Both the position numbers and the translations under genes were made by a program. Shown here piece after piece: positions 35,575 through 44,422 of a stretch of DNA of 64,000 nt; positions within the stretch are counted from its first letter, which is position 1, and each line of letters starts with the position of its first letter. The notes beneath the pieces were generated by a model that did no database searches, was not told where the DNA came from, and saw nothing but the letters and a program-made list of their open reading frames with translations. The DNA comes from Pseudomonadota bacterium (GTDB taxonomy: Bacteria; Pseudomonadota; Alphaproteobacteria; Sphingomonadales; Sphingomonadaceae), in NCBI GenBank assembly GCA_023458055.1, contig JAEXAW010000078.1:1-64000 (forward strand), given 5' to 3'.

Positions 35575-35970
35575 ATGTCCCGTCTTGCTCACATCGCCCT
35601 CGTCGTTCGTGATTATGACGAAGCACTCGCCTTCTATGTGGGCAAGCTGGGTTTCACCTTGGTCGAGGATACGCCGCAGCCCGAGCAGAACAAGCGATGG
35701 GTGGTGGTTCGGCCACCGGGCGCGGCAGTGGATGCGACCAATATTCTCCTCGCCCGCGCGGCAACGCCGGAACAGGAAGCCTTTATCGGCGATCAGGCGG
35801 GTGGCCGCGTGTTCCTGTTCCTCGCAACCGATGATTTTGCGCGGGACTTTGCGGCTTACAGCGCCGCCGGAGTGCGGTGGGTGCGACCGCCGGTGGATCA
35901 ACCCTATGGCCGGGTTGCGGTATTTGCCGATCTTTACGGTAATCTCTGGGATCTGGTCGAGTTTCGGTAA
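35575..35970 (+). CDS. VOC family (glyoxalase/dioxygenase superfamily) protein
   Basis: 131 residues, one VOC domain made of two beta-alpha-beta-beta-beta modules. The N-terminal module (HIALVVRDYDEALAFYVGKL) and the C-terminal one (FADLYGNLWDLVEF) have the expected patterns, with metal-ligand candidates His6 and a Glu near the end. Substrate unknown; the group includes glyoxalase I and resistance proteins. It is a single gene with no clear ribosome site before the ATG. Confidence 0.85.
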   Translation: MSRLAHIALVVRDYDEALAFYVGKLGFTLVEDTPQPEQNKRWVVVRPPGAAVDATNILLARAATPEQEAFIGDQAGGRVFLFLATDDFARDFAAYSAAGVRWVRPPVDQPYGRVAVFADLYGNLWDLVEFR

Positions 35971-36115
35971 CCCACGGGCGAAATCGTAAAAATTCATCAC
36001 AGGCCGCTTTCCGCTATGATAGCGCAATCGAGCAAGATATAAGGCGCGCAACCGTCAGGGTCTTTTCCGTTCGGGGAACCCTTGCGGCCTCACAGTTTAA
36101 GGGAGTTCCCAACTT

Positions 36116-36583
36116 ATGCGTATGCTTATTCTTCCGGTCGTTGCCGCGCTTGCTCTTACCGCTTGCGGCAAAAAGGCTGAAGCGCCGGTTGACACGACGA
36201 CCACCACGGTTCCGGCCAATGAAAATGCCACCGGTCCGGTTGCAACGCCGGCTGCCACTGGCACGCCGACCGTCGCTGCCTGGTCGGGCCGTTATGTCGG
36301 TAAGATGCCGGGCGCGGATGGCAAGGCTGCCGATGCGACCCTCACGCTCAAGGAAGATGGTAGCTATGAACTGACCACCGTTGCTGCGGGCGCTGCCGGC
36401 TCGGCTGCCAAGAAGGTTACCGGCAAGATCGGCTGGGGCGTCGATGGCAAGACCGTCATTCTTGATGCGGCCGGCGGTAACGCACAGGTGCAGATTGCGG
36501 AAGGCGGTGCGCATGTTCTCGACGCAACCGGCAAGCCTTACACCGGCGCTGATGCGACCGTTTACGTGCTGCGCAAGCGCTAA
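36116..36583 (+). CDS. NlpE-like lipoprotein
   Basis: 155 residues. The signal peptide ends at the lipobox LTAC (Cys at about residue 17). A Thr/Pro/Ala linker runs to about 55. The rest resembles the NlpE N-terminal barrel: WSGRYVGKMPGADGKAADAT followed by LTLKEDGSYELTTV. The CxxC pair found at that position in E. coli NlpE (used in surface sensing and copper response) is replaced by PGADG, so the redox switch is absent. AAGGGAG lies about 10 bases before the ATG. A strong terminator follows, shared with the convergent clpA. Confidence 0.75.
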   Translation: MRMLILPVVAALALTACGKKAEAPVDTTTTTVPANENATGPVATPAATGTPTVAAWSGRYVGKMPGADGKAADATLTLKEDGSYELTTVAAGAAGSAAKKVTGKIGWGVDGKTVILDAAGGNAQVQIAEGGAHVLDATGKPYTGADATVYVLRKR

Positions 36584-36608
36584 GTTTACGGCTTAAACGC
36601 CATAAAGA

Positions 36609-36650
36609 AGGGCGGCGGCTCCATCGGGAAGCGCCGCCCTTTATTTTATT
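36609..36650. terminator. Bidirectional terminator between nlpE-like gene and clpA
   Basis: A 10-base GC-rich stem (AGGGCGGCGG-type arm near 36610-36618 with CGCCGCCCT at 36632-36640) is followed by TTTATTTTATTT. On the other strand an A/T stretch (36602-36608) also flanks the stem, so it may serve clpA as well. Confidence 0.8.
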
Positions 36651-36677
36651 TCGGTAACCAGCCGTCAGGTGCTGGTT

Positions 36678-39038
36678 TTAGTCCGCCGTTTCCGGGTTCG
36701 ACGCTTCCGCATCGCCCGACTTATCCTTCTTGGCGGTCTTCTTAGGTGCCACCGGCTTGGGCGGAGCGGCGGTCATTTCGAACGCCAACTCCTTGCCATT
36801 CTCGCCATCCTTGAGGAAGACGCGCACCTCGCCGCCATTGACCAGCTTGCCGAACAGCAGTTCTTCCGCCAGCGGCTGCTTGATCTTCTCCTGGATGAGG
36901 CGACCCATCGGGCGCGCACCATAGAGTTTGTCATAGCCCTTGTCGGTGAGCCATTCGCGGGCGTCATCATCAAGCTTGATGTGGACGTTGCGGTCGGCCA
37001 GCTGCAATTCCAGTTGCAGGATGAACTTGTCGACCACGCGCGCGACGACTTCGGGCGGCAGATAGCCGAACGGTACGATTGCATCGAGGCGGTTGCGGAA
37101 TTCCGGCGTGAAGAGTTTCTTCACCGCATCTTCCTGTACATCCTCGCGGCTCATCGTGCCGAAGCCGATGCTTTCGCGCGCCATGTCGGACGCGCCCGCA
37201 TTAGTCGTCATGATGAGGATGACATTGCGGAAATCCACCGTCTTGCCGTGATGGTCGGTGAGCTTGCCATTATCCATCACCTGCAACAGGATGTTGAAGA
37301 GGTCGGGATGCGCCTTTTCGATTTCGTCGAGCAACAGCACCGCGTGCGGGTTCTGGTCGACGGCATCGGTCAAAAGCCCGCCCTGATCATAGCCGACATA
37401 GCCCGGAGGCGCGCCGATCAGGCGGCTCACCGAATGGCGTTCCATATATTCCGACATGTCGAAGCGCTGCATCGGGATGCCGAGGATTGAGGCGAGCTGC
37501 TTTGCGACCTCGGTCTTGCCGACGCCGGTAGGGCCGGAGAAGAGATAGTTGCCAATCGGCTTGTCCGGATCGCGCAGGCCCGCACGGGAAAGCTTGATCG
37601 CGCTGGCGAGCTTTTCGATGGCCGCATTCTGTCCGAACACGACGCGCTTCAGGTCGCGCTCGAGATGTTCAAGCACTGCCTTGTCGTCGCTCGATACGGT
37701 TTTGGGCGGGATGCGCGCCATGGTCGCGATCACCTGTTCGATCTCCTTCGGGGTGATCGTTTTCTTGCGGCGCGAAGGCGGCACCAGCATCTGCATTGCG
37801 CCGACCTCGTCGATCACGTCAATCGCCTTGTCGGGAAGCTTGCGATCGTTGATGTAGCGCGAAGACAGCTCGACCGCCGCCTTGATCGCGTCGGGCGTAT
37901 ATTTGACGTTGTGATGCGCTTCAAAGGCCGAACGCAGGCCCTTGATGATGCGGATACTGTCTTCGATATTCGGCTCGATCACGTCGATCTTCTGGAAACG
38001 ACGCAGCAGTGCGCGATCCTTTTCGAAATGATTGCGGAACTCCTTGTAAGTGGTCGAACCGATGCAGCGGATGGTGCCACCCGAAAGCGCGGGCTTCAAC
38101 AGGTTCGAGGCATCCATCGCCCCGCCCGAGGTCGCGCCCGCACCAATGACGGTGTGAATTTCATCGATGAACAGGATCGCATCGGGCATTTTTTCAAGCT
38201 CGTTGACGACCGCTTTCAACCGTTCTTCAAAATCGCCGCGATAGCGGGTGCCCGCGAGCAGCGCGCCCATATCGAGCGAATAGATGACCGCCGGTTTCAG
38301 CACTTCGGGCACATCGCCTTCGATGATCTTGCGTGCGAGGCCTTCCGCAATCGCGGTTTTCCCTACGCCGGGATCGCCGACATAGAGCGGGTTGTTCTTG
38401 GAACGGCGGCAGAGGATCTGCACGGTGCGATCAACTTCAGCCGAACGACCGATCAGCGGATCAACCTTGCCGTTCGCCGCCTTTTCATTGAGGTTGACGG
38501 TGTAGAGGTCGAGCGCGGATTCCTTCTTGGATTTGCCTTCACCCTTGGGTTCGGGATTTTCGCTTGAGGCTTCCTCGTCCGAGGCTTGCGGGTTGATCGC
38601 GCCCTTACCGACGCCGTGCGAGAGATAGCTCACGGCATCAAGGCGGCTCATATCCTGCTGCTGGAGGAAATAGACCGCATGGCTTTCCTTCTCACTGAAC
38701 AGGGCGACCAGCACATTGGCCCCGGTCACTTCATCGCGGCCGGACGATTGCACGTGAAGGATCGCGCGCTGAACGACGCGCTGGAGACCAAGGCCGGGCA
38801 TCGGGTCTTCGTTGCCGGCGACCCGCATCGAATCAAGTTCGGTATCGAGATAATGGGTCACGGTATCGCGCAGTTCATCAAGTTCGACCCCGCACGCCTG
38901 CATCACTTCGGCGGCGTCATCATCGTCGATCAGCGCAAGCAGCAAATGTTCCAGCGTCGCATATTCATGGCGACGGCTGGACGCGAATTGCAGCGCGTTA
39001 TGCAAGGTTTTATCGAGGCTTTCCGAAAAGGACGGCAT
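36678..39038 (-). CDS. clpA: ATP-dependent Clp protease ATP-binding subunit ClpA
   Basis: 786 residues. ClpA unfolds substrates, including N-end rule substrates handed over by ClpS, and feeds them to ClpP. The N-domain (1-150) binds ClpS. Two AAA+ modules follow: Walker A GDPGVGKT and Walker B ILFIDEIHT in D1, Walker A GPTGVGKT and Walker B LLLDEIEKAHPD in D2. The ClpP-binding loop region and the C-terminal sensor 2 follow, and a Lys/Ala-rich tail ends the protein. The long plus-strand frames across this gene are shadows. GGAG lies 10 bases before the ATG. clpS is not in the window. Confidence 0.97.
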   Translation of the reverse strand: MPSFSESLDKTLHNALQFASSRRHEYATLEHLLLALIDDDDAAEVMQACGVELDELRDTVTHYLDTELDSMRVAGNEDPMPGLGLQRVVQRAILHVQSSGRDEVTGANVLVALFSEKESHAVYFLQQQDMSRLDAVSYLSHGVGKGAINPQASDEEASSENPEPKGEGKSKKESALDLYTVNLNEKAANGKVDPLIGRSAEVDRTVQILCRRSKNNPLYVGDPGVGKTAIAEGLARKIIEGDVPEVLKPAVIYSLDMGALLAGTRYRGDFEERLKAVVNELEKMPDAILFIDEIHTVIGAGATSGGAMDASNLLKPALSGGTIRCIGSTTYKEFRNHFEKDRALLRRFQKIDVIEPNIEDSIRIIKGLRSAFEAHHNVKYTPDAIKAAVELSSRYINDRKLPDKAIDVIDEVGAMQMLVPPSRRKKTITPKEIEQVIATMARIPPKTVSSDDKAVLEHLERDLKRVVFGQNAAIEKLASAIKLSRAGLRDPDKPIGNYLFSGPTGVGKTEVAKQLASILGIPMQRFDMSEYMERHSVSRLIGAPPGYVGYDQGGLLTDAVDQNPHAVLLLDEIEKAHPDLFNILLQVMDNGKLTDHHGKTVDFRNVILIMTTNAGASDMARESIGFGTMSREDVQEDAVKKLFTPEFRNRLDAIVPFGYLPPEVVARVVDKFILQLELQLADRNVHIKLDDDAREWLTDKGYDKLYGARPMGRLIQEKIKQPLAEELLFGKLVNGGEVRVFLKDGENGKELAFEMTAAPPKPVAPKKTAKKDKSGDAEASNPETAD

Positions 39039-39174
39039 ATATATTCTACTCCATTTGCCGGATGGCCCTCGAAATATCGGCTATCCGGCGTCCATCTCTA
39101 TGTCGTAATTGACGTGGCTGTGATCAAGGGGGCGCCATCGCCGATGTTGATTAAGGTCGGGGCGCGGCATCTCG

Positions 39175-39378
39175 TCAGTCGCCTTTTTTGAACAACGCAT
39201 CGGCGGAAGCCTTGTGGCTGGCGGCAAAAGCGATGCGGGCTTCGGCGCGGCTAATCTCCGCTTTCAGGATTTCGATGCGTGCGTGCAATTCGTCAATCGA
39301 CAGCGGATCAAGGTCTTCGTGCGGGAGTCCCGACGCCAGATCGCCCTTACGGCGCGGCAAATTCTCGTCAAAGTCCAT
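39175..39378 (-). CDS. DUF1192 family small protein
   Basis: 67 residues. The family pattern is clear: an acidic Leu-rich stretch with LDPLSIDELHARIEILKAEI and then ARIAFAASHKASADALFKK. Such proteins are short alphaproteobacterial helical proteins of unknown function. It lies 136 bases upstream of clpA, same direction, and diverges from the quinone oxidoreductase gene. Confidence 0.8.
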   Translation of the reverse strand: MDFDENLPRRKGDLASGLPHEDLDPLSIDELHARIEILKAEISRAEARIAFAASHKASADALFKKGD

Positions 39379-39485
39379 AAGGACAATGTTGACCCGTTGG
39401 CCTGCACTGTCAATAAGGCGCGGGCACGAACATGGTTAAGATAACCAAAAGATACAACCAAAAGATAAAATGGAGAGGGGAAGGT

Positions 39486-40493
39486 ATGGCGATACCGCAG
39501 ACAATGCGCGCGATTGGGATCAGCGAGCCGGGCGGACCGGAGGTACTCGTGCCCGTCGATATGCCCGTCCCCGTTCCGCAAGATAGCGAGGTTCTGATCA
39601 AGGTCGCAGCGGCGGGCGTCAACCGGCCGGACATAATGCAACGGCGCGGACTTTATCCTGCGCCGCCGGGCGCATCGCCGCTACCGGGCCTTGAAATCGC
39701 CGGGGAGGTGGTGGCAATCGGCCCCGGCGTCCCTGACACCTTGTTGGGGCAAAAGATGTGCGCGCTGGTGACCGGCGGCGGCTATGCACAATATTGCACT
39801 GCGCCGGCGGTTCAATGCCTGCCCGTACCATCGGCGCTGAGCATGGTCGAAGCGGCGGCCTTGCCTGAAACCTTGTTCACCGTGTGGACCAATATGTTCG
39901 AGCGTGCCTATGCGGTCGAAGGCGACACGGTGTTGGTGCATGGCGGCACCAGCGGCATCGGCACGATGACGATTGCGCTCGGCAAGCTGTTTGGCTTGGT
40001 GGTGATCGTCACCTGTGGATCGGATGAAAAATGCGCGCGGGCTCTTGAACTGGGCGCTGCCCATGCAATCAATTACCAGACGCAGGATTTTGTGGCGGAA
40101 GTGGGCAGGCTCACCGAAGGCAAGGGCTGTCAGGTGGTGCTGGATATGATTGGCGGCGATTATGTGCCGCGCAATCTTGCCTGCCTTGCCGATGATGGTC
40201 GCCATGTCACGATTGCGGTTCAGCGGGGGCTGGTGACCGAGGTCAGCCTGGTCGATATCATGCGGCGGCGGCTCACGCTCACCGGATCAACGCTACGCGC
40301 CCGTCCGGTCGCGTTCAAAGGCATGGTCGCCGATGAAATCAACGCGACGGTGTGGCCGCATGTTGAAGCGGGCGAGTTGCGCCCCGTCATCGACAGCATC
40401 TACCCCCTCGACCAAGCCGCCGAAGCGCATGCCCGTATGGAATCGAGCGCGCATGTCGGCAAGATCATCCTCACCACGGAGGGTGCCGCGTGA
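39486..40493 (+). CDS. NAD(P)H-quinone oxidoreductase (zinc-independent MDR family, PIG3-like)
   Basis: 335 residues from the ATG at 39486, with GGAGAGGGGAAGG just upstream; the frame is open to 39432 but without coding support. It should reduce quinones with NADPH. Two domains are visible: a GroES-like catalytic fold with no zinc Cys cluster (VLIKVAAAGVNRPDIMQRRG near residue 40) and a Rossmann fold with the nucleotide motif VHGGTSGIGTM near residue 157. The PIG3-type signature MQRRGLYPAPPGASPLPGLE is present. Its last codons overlap the start of the next membrane gene (GTGA). Confidence 0.88.
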   Translation: MAIPQTMRAIGISEPGGPEVLVPVDMPVPVPQDSEVLIKVAAAGVNRPDIMQRRGLYPAPPGASPLPGLEIAGEVVAIGPGVPDTLLGQKMCALVTGGGYAQYCTAPAVQCLPVPSALSMVEAAALPETLFTVWTNMFERAYAVEGDTVLVHGGTSGIGTMTIALGKLFGLVVIVTCGSDEKCARALELGAAHAINYQTQDFVAEVGRLTEGKGCQVVLDMIGGDYVPRNLACLADDGRHVTIAVQRGLVTEVSLVDIMRRRLTLTGSTLRARPVAFKGMVADEINATVWPHVEAGELRPVIDSIYPLDQAAEAHARMESSAHVGKIILTTEGAA

Positions 40494-40762
40494 GCCGGGA
40501 TACGATCCTCAAATGGTTTGCGATCCTCCTGTTCGTCGGGGTCAATCTTACCATCACGCTGGCGATGGTAATCGCGCCCGCAGGCAGCAATGCCGGACCC
40601 AATGCCACGCTGTACAAAGGCGCCAGCCTGCTTCTCGGCTTGCTCGTTCTGTGGCTGGCGCTGCGCCAGCAACGCTATGCGCTGCTGGCAGGCTTTTCAA
40701 TGCTGCAACTTTTCGCCTTCACGCGTTTTGCTGCAGCATTGAATACCGGCACCTTCGGCTGA
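40490..40762 (+). CDS. Small membrane protein, unknown
   Basis: 90 residues from a GTG whose TGA partner is the stop of the oxidoreductase gene (GTGA overlap), so translation is likely coupled. Three hydrophobic stretches are visible (about 7-30, 41-58, 64-82). No family recognised. The stop codon directly abuts the stop of the convergent torF-type gene. Confidence 0.7.
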   Translation: MSRDTILKWFAILLFVGVNLTITLAMVIAPAGSNAGPNATLYKGASLLLGLLVLWLALRQQRYALLAGFSMLQLFAFTRFAAALNTGTFG

Positions 40763-41521
40763 TCAGAAGCTGACCCCGACGGTACCAATCAGGCCCGCTT
40801 TGGAAATATTCTTGCCGGAATAGCTATAAAGCGACTTGTTGGTATCGACATAAGTCACACCGACGCTGAGATTTTTCCACACATAGGACGCGCCGACGCT
40901 CCAGTCGGTATAGCCCTTGCCGATGGTGAGATAGGACGGGCCAAAGCTGTGGCCGAGATGCGCGGACACGGTGACGGGCGTAGTCGGAATACCAGCCGAC
41001 AGGTCGCCCGCAAGATAGAGATTATCTTCCTTGCCCGCTCCGACCGAAAGCGCGCTCTGTTTGGGCGCGTAAGCGACGGTGGCTTTGGCGGTAGCCGGAC
41101 CCAGCGTGTGCGACAACGCAACATAGGTTTCGACAAAATCGCTATTATAGCCGGGGATCACCTTCTCGGCGCCGGGGTAATAATAATAGGTCGCGCCGAC
41201 ATCGAGCGTGGTGCCGCCGAATGTCTTTTTGAACCCGGCGTTGAGGTCGATTTCCTGATCCGACCCGGCCGCGACATAATCGTCGATCGAAGAACCCCAA
41301 ACGCCCGCATAAATGCCCGATTGATGCGAAACGCTGATCCCGCCCTGAACCGCAAAATCTTTATCCGTCTGGGAAATGCCGCGGAAGCGGTAGTCGGATG
41401 CGATCGTCGCGCTGCCGGAAATGGTGACGGGGGGAGGCGGGTCGGTCTGGTCCTGCGCGATAGCGGGCGCGGCGCACAAAAACGGGGCCACGGACAGAAG
41501 GAGATAAGAGATGGAACGCAT
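40763..41521 (-). CDS. TorF family putative porin
   Basis: 252 residues. The signal peptide is clear (YLLLSVAPFLCAAPAIAQ). The rest alternates in the beta-barrel way and ends in GLIGTVGVSF with a terminal aromatic residue. The N-terminal barrel start (GSATIASDYRFRGISQTDKD) is the hallmark of this family, whose members are outer membrane pores of unclear specificity. It diverges from the LpxH-like gene, with 224 bases between starts that should hold two promoters. Confidence 0.85.
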   Translation of the reverse strand: MRSISYLLLSVAPFLCAAPAIAQDQTDPPPPVTISGSATIASDYRFRGISQTDKDFAVQGGISVSHQSGIYAGVWGSSIDDYVAAGSDQEIDLNAGFKKTFGGTTLDVGATYYYYPGAEKVIPGYNSDFVETYVALSHTLGPATAKATVAYAPKQSALSVGAGKEDNLYLAGDLSAGIPTTPVTVSAHLGHSFGPSYLTIGKGYTDWSVGASYVWKNLSVGVTYVDTNKSLYSYSGKNISKAGLIGTVGVSF

Positions 41522-41745
41522 GGGTAACCCCTTTTCATTATTGCTTGATCACGTTCCGCCTGCATGGCCGGGTGGTGCGGTCGCGTGGCCGAACCTTGCC
41601 GAGCATGGATGGATAGTTTCACATAATGCTGCGCTGCACAATAGCTTTGCGACGGAGAGGTGTAAAAAAGCGGTCATATTTCCAAACTCAAACTGTAACA
41701 TTTTCCTGCCATAGCCCGCTCGAAGGCCAAGATTTCGGGGGTTTT

Positions 41746-42654
41746 ATGGATAATCTCTTTCGCCTGTCCTTTGACCAGATCGGGGGCGTGGCCGGTCCGG
41801 ACGGACTTGACGCCCCGGCGCTATCCATTCCGGAACAGCATCATGGCGAACGGCGACGCTATCGCAGCGTATGGATTTCCGACATCCACCTCGGCACGCG
41901 CGGCTGTAATGCTGAAATGCTGATCGACTTTCTCGACCATGTTGATTGCGACACGCTCTATCTCACCGGCGACATTATTGATGGCTGGCGGCTCAAGAAG
42001 CGGCATTATTGGCCCGCGTCGCACAATGACGTGGTCTGGCGCATCCTGAAGCGGGCGAAGCGCGGCGAACGGGTCATCTACATTCCCGGCAACCATGACG
42101 AAATGATCCGACCCTTTTGCGGGATGGATTTCGGCGGTGTGGAAATCCGCCGCCATGCGATCCATCGCACGGCGGATGGGCGCGAACTGCTGGTGCTTCA
42201 CGGCGATGAATTTGACGCGGTGATGCTCGCGCATCGCTGGCTCGCCTTTGTCGGCGATGCCGCCTACACCGCGCTGATGCGGATTAATGTTGCGGTGAAC
42301 GCGGTCCGCCGGCGTATGGGGCTGCCCTATTGGTCGCTTTCAAAGATCGCCAAACATAAGGTCAAAAATGCGGTCGAATTCATTGGCCGGTTTGAAGAGC
42401 TGGTCGCCAAGGCGGCCGGGCAGCGCGGGGTTGATGGCGTGGTCTGCGGCCATATCCATACCGCCGAGATGCGCGATATTGCCGGCATCGCTTATTATAA
42501 TGATGGCGATTGGGTCGAAGGCTGCACCGCGCTGGTCGAACATGATGACGGGCGGATGGAAATTCTCCATTGGCTCGACGAAATGGCGCAGCGCAAAGCC
42601 GCTCCGGTCATTGTCGTGAACAGCCTCGAGCCGCCTGAAGCGATTGCGGCCTGA
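41746..42654 (+). CDS. UDP-2,3-diacylglucosamine diphosphatase-like metallophosphoesterase
   Basis: 302 residues from the ATG at 41746. It is a calcineurin-like phosphoesterase with the metal motifs in order: SDIHLGTRG (DxH), LTGDIIDGW (GDxxD), IPGNHDEM (GNHD), and CGHIHTAEM (GHxH). The pattern with KKRHYWP after GDIID fits the LpxH/LpxI-type hydrolases of lipid A synthesis and a related group paired with glycosyltransferases. I cannot say which reaction it carries. Its stop overlaps the glycosyltransferase start as TGATG, so the two form an operon. Confidence 0.82.
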   Translation: MDNLFRLSFDQIGGVAGPDGLDAPALSIPEQHHGERRRYRSVWISDIHLGTRGCNAEMLIDFLDHVDCDTLYLTGDIIDGWRLKKRHYWPASHNDVVWRILKRAKRGERVIYIPGNHDEMIRPFCGMDFGGVEIRRHAIHRTADGRELLVLHGDEFDAVMLAHRWLAFVGDAAYTALMRINVAVNAVRRRMGLPYWSLSKIAKHKVKNAVEFIGRFEELVAKAAGQRGVDGVVCGHIHTAEMRDIAGIAYYNDGDWVEGCTALVEHDDGRMEILHWLDEMAQRKAAPVIVVNSLEPPEAIAA

Positions 42655-43673
42655 TGCGTATACTCATCATTTCCGACGCTTGGGAGCCGCAGGTCAATGG
42701 CGTGGTCCGCACGTTGCAATCGGTGGCGCGTGAGCTGGAACAGATGGGCCGTCAGGTCGGCTTCATCACGCCCGATCAATATCGTTCGGTCCCATGTCCG
42801 ACCTATCCCGAAATCCGCCTGGCGATGACGCGCGCCAAGACCGTCGGCGAACGGATTGCCTGCTTCGCGCCCGATGCGATCCATCTGTCGACCGAAGGGC
42901 CGCTCTGTCTTGCCGCGCGGCGCTGGTGTCTTGACCGCGGTGTACCCTTTACGACCGCCTATCATACGCAATTTCCCGATTATGTCGCCAAGCGCACCGG
43001 CTTGCCTGCCGCAGCGATCTGGCCGTACATCCGCTGGTTTCACGCGCCCGCGAGCGCGGTTTTGGCATCGACTCCGCAGATCAGGGAAGAACTCGCGGCG
43101 CAGGGTATCACCCAACTCGCGCATTGGGGGCGGGGCGTTGACCTTGGGCTATTCCGTCCCGATGGTCCGCGCCATCCCGGGATGCAGGACTTGGCAGGCC
43201 CGATCCAACTCTATGTCGGGCGCGTCGCGGTGGAAAAAAATATCGAAGCTTTCCTTGCGCTCAATACGTCCGGAACCAAGGTGATCGTCGGCGAAGGCCC
43301 AGCCCTTGCCGATCTCAAGCGTCGCTACCCGACCGTCCGGTTCCTCGGCAAACTCGTGGGCGAAGAGCTTGCGGCGGCGTATCGCAGCGCGGACGTGTTC
43401 GTGTTCCCCAGCCTGACCGATACGTTCGGCCTGGTGATGATCGAAGCACTGGCAAGCGGCGTTCCGATTGCTGCGTTCCCGGTGACCGGGCCGATTGATA
43501 TCGTCACACCAAAAAGCGGCGCGCTCAACCCGGATCTGGCGATGGCGATCAAACAGGCTCTCTTATGCGATGCGGACGCGTGCATCGCCCATGCGCAGGG
43601 CTTCAGCTGGCGTCGCAGCGCGGAGCAATTTATGTCCGCGCTCGCGCCGGTGCCCAGCCTTTCTCTTGCCTAA
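42654..43673 (+). CDS. Glycosyltransferase family 4-type (GT-B)
   Basis: 339 residues. Typical two-domain GT-B layout: N-terminal Gly-rich start (ILIISDAWEPQVNGVVRTLQ, residues 3-22) for the acceptor domain, and C-terminal donor domain with GEGPALADLKRRYP and the EX7E motif in the region FPSLTDTFGLVMIEALASG. It is coupled to the LpxH-like gene, so I infer a shared role in an envelope glycolipid, as in alphaproteobacterial glycolipid pathways. Substrates unknown. Confidence 0.85.
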   Translation: MRILIISDAWEPQVNGVVRTLQSVARELEQMGRQVGFITPDQYRSVPCPTYPEIRLAMTRAKTVGERIACFAPDAIHLSTEGPLCLAARRWCLDRGVPFTTAYHTQFPDYVAKRTGLPAAAIWPYIRWFHAPASAVLASTPQIREELAAQGITQLAHWGRGVDLGLFRPDGPRHPGMQDLAGPIQLYVGRVAVEKNIEAFLALNTSGTKVIVGEGPALADLKRRYPTVRFLGKLVGEELAAAYRSADVFVFPSLTDTFGLVMIEALASGVPIAAFPVTGPIDIVTPKSGALNPDLAMAIKQALLCDADACIAHAQGFSWRRSAEQFMSALAPVPSLSLA

Positions 43674-43707
43674 GCGTCAAAGCCGCGTTACAGAGATCGT
43701 CGGAACA

Positions 43708-43748
43708 GGCCGCTCCCGCGTGGGGGCGGCCCTTTTATTTTGATTTTT
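43708..43748 (+). terminator. Rho-independent terminator after the glycosyltransferase gene
   Basis: The arms GGCCGCtCCC and GGGGGCGGCC (43708-43731) pair around a short loop, and a T-rich run (CTTTTATTTTGATTTTT) follows. It ends the lpxH-like/glycosyltransferase operon before the trcR start at 43763. Confidence 0.8.
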
Positions 43749-43762
43749 ACGGAGAAGAGACC

Positions 43763-44416
43763 ATGTCTCAACCGCTCATGCCGCATGCGACCGCAACCTG
43801 GCTGGTCGACAATACCGCGCTGACTTTTGAACAGATCGCCGAATTTTGCGGCCTGCATATCCTCGAAGTGCAGGCGATTGCAGACGAAACCGCTGGTACC
43901 AAGCATACCGGTCGCGATCCGGTCCGCGCGCACGAGTTGACCATGGAAGAAATCGAAAAGGGTCAGAATGACCCCGATTATCGGCTCAAAATGTCGAAGG
44001 GTCCGGAACAGGTCCGCCGCACCAAAGGTCCGCGCTATACGCCGGTGTCCAAACGTCAGGACAAGCCCGATGGCATCGCCTGGTTGATCCGCAACCACCC
44101 CGAAATTTCGGATGGCGCGATCGGCAAGCTGATTGGCACGACGCGCAACACGATTACGGCGATCCGCGAGCGCAGCCACTGGAACATCGCCAACATCGTT
44201 CCCAAGGATCCGGTGACGCTCGGCCTCACCTCGCAGCGCGAGCTTGACGCGGTGGTTGCCAAGGCCGCCAAGAAGGCAGGGCTCGAAGCCCCCACCGACG
44301 CACGCCTTGCTGGTGACCGTGAAGCCTTGATCGAGGAATTGCGTGCGGAACGCGAAGCCGCGCATAAGGCCGCAGACGAAGCGCTTGCGGCTGCCGAACG
44401 CGACTTCGAAGGATAA
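43763..44416 (+). CDS. trcR: Cell cycle transcriptional regulator TrcR (DUF1013)
   Basis: 217 residues from the ATG at 43763, with GGAG 8-10 bases upstream; the frame is open back to 43565 but that part runs through a terminator. The DUF1013 features are visible: an N-terminal helix-turn-helix-like start (WLVDNTALTFEQIAEFCGLH), a middle block with KPDGIAWLIRNHPEISDGAI, and a charged C-terminal coiled coil. In alphaproteobacteria TrcR is part of the CtrA/CcrM cell cycle circuit. Here it is flanked by a terminator and an MBL gene 7 bases downstream on the same strand. Confidence 0.85.
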   Translation: MSQPLMPHATATWLVDNTALTFEQIAEFCGLHILEVQAIADETAGTKHTGRDPVRAHELTMEEIEKGQNDPDYRLKMSKGPEQVRRTKGPRYTPVSKRQDKPDGIAWLIRNHPEISDGAIGKLIGTTRNTITAIRERSHWNIANIVPKDPVTLGLTSQRELDAVVAKAAKKAGLEAPTDARLAGDREALIEELRAEREAAHKAADEALAAAERDFEG

Positions 44417-44422
44417 GGCTCA

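Noticed and set aside
37665..38567. 300-codon plus-strand frame over clpA
   Set aside because: Antisense to clpA, which has complete Walker motifs and normal length.
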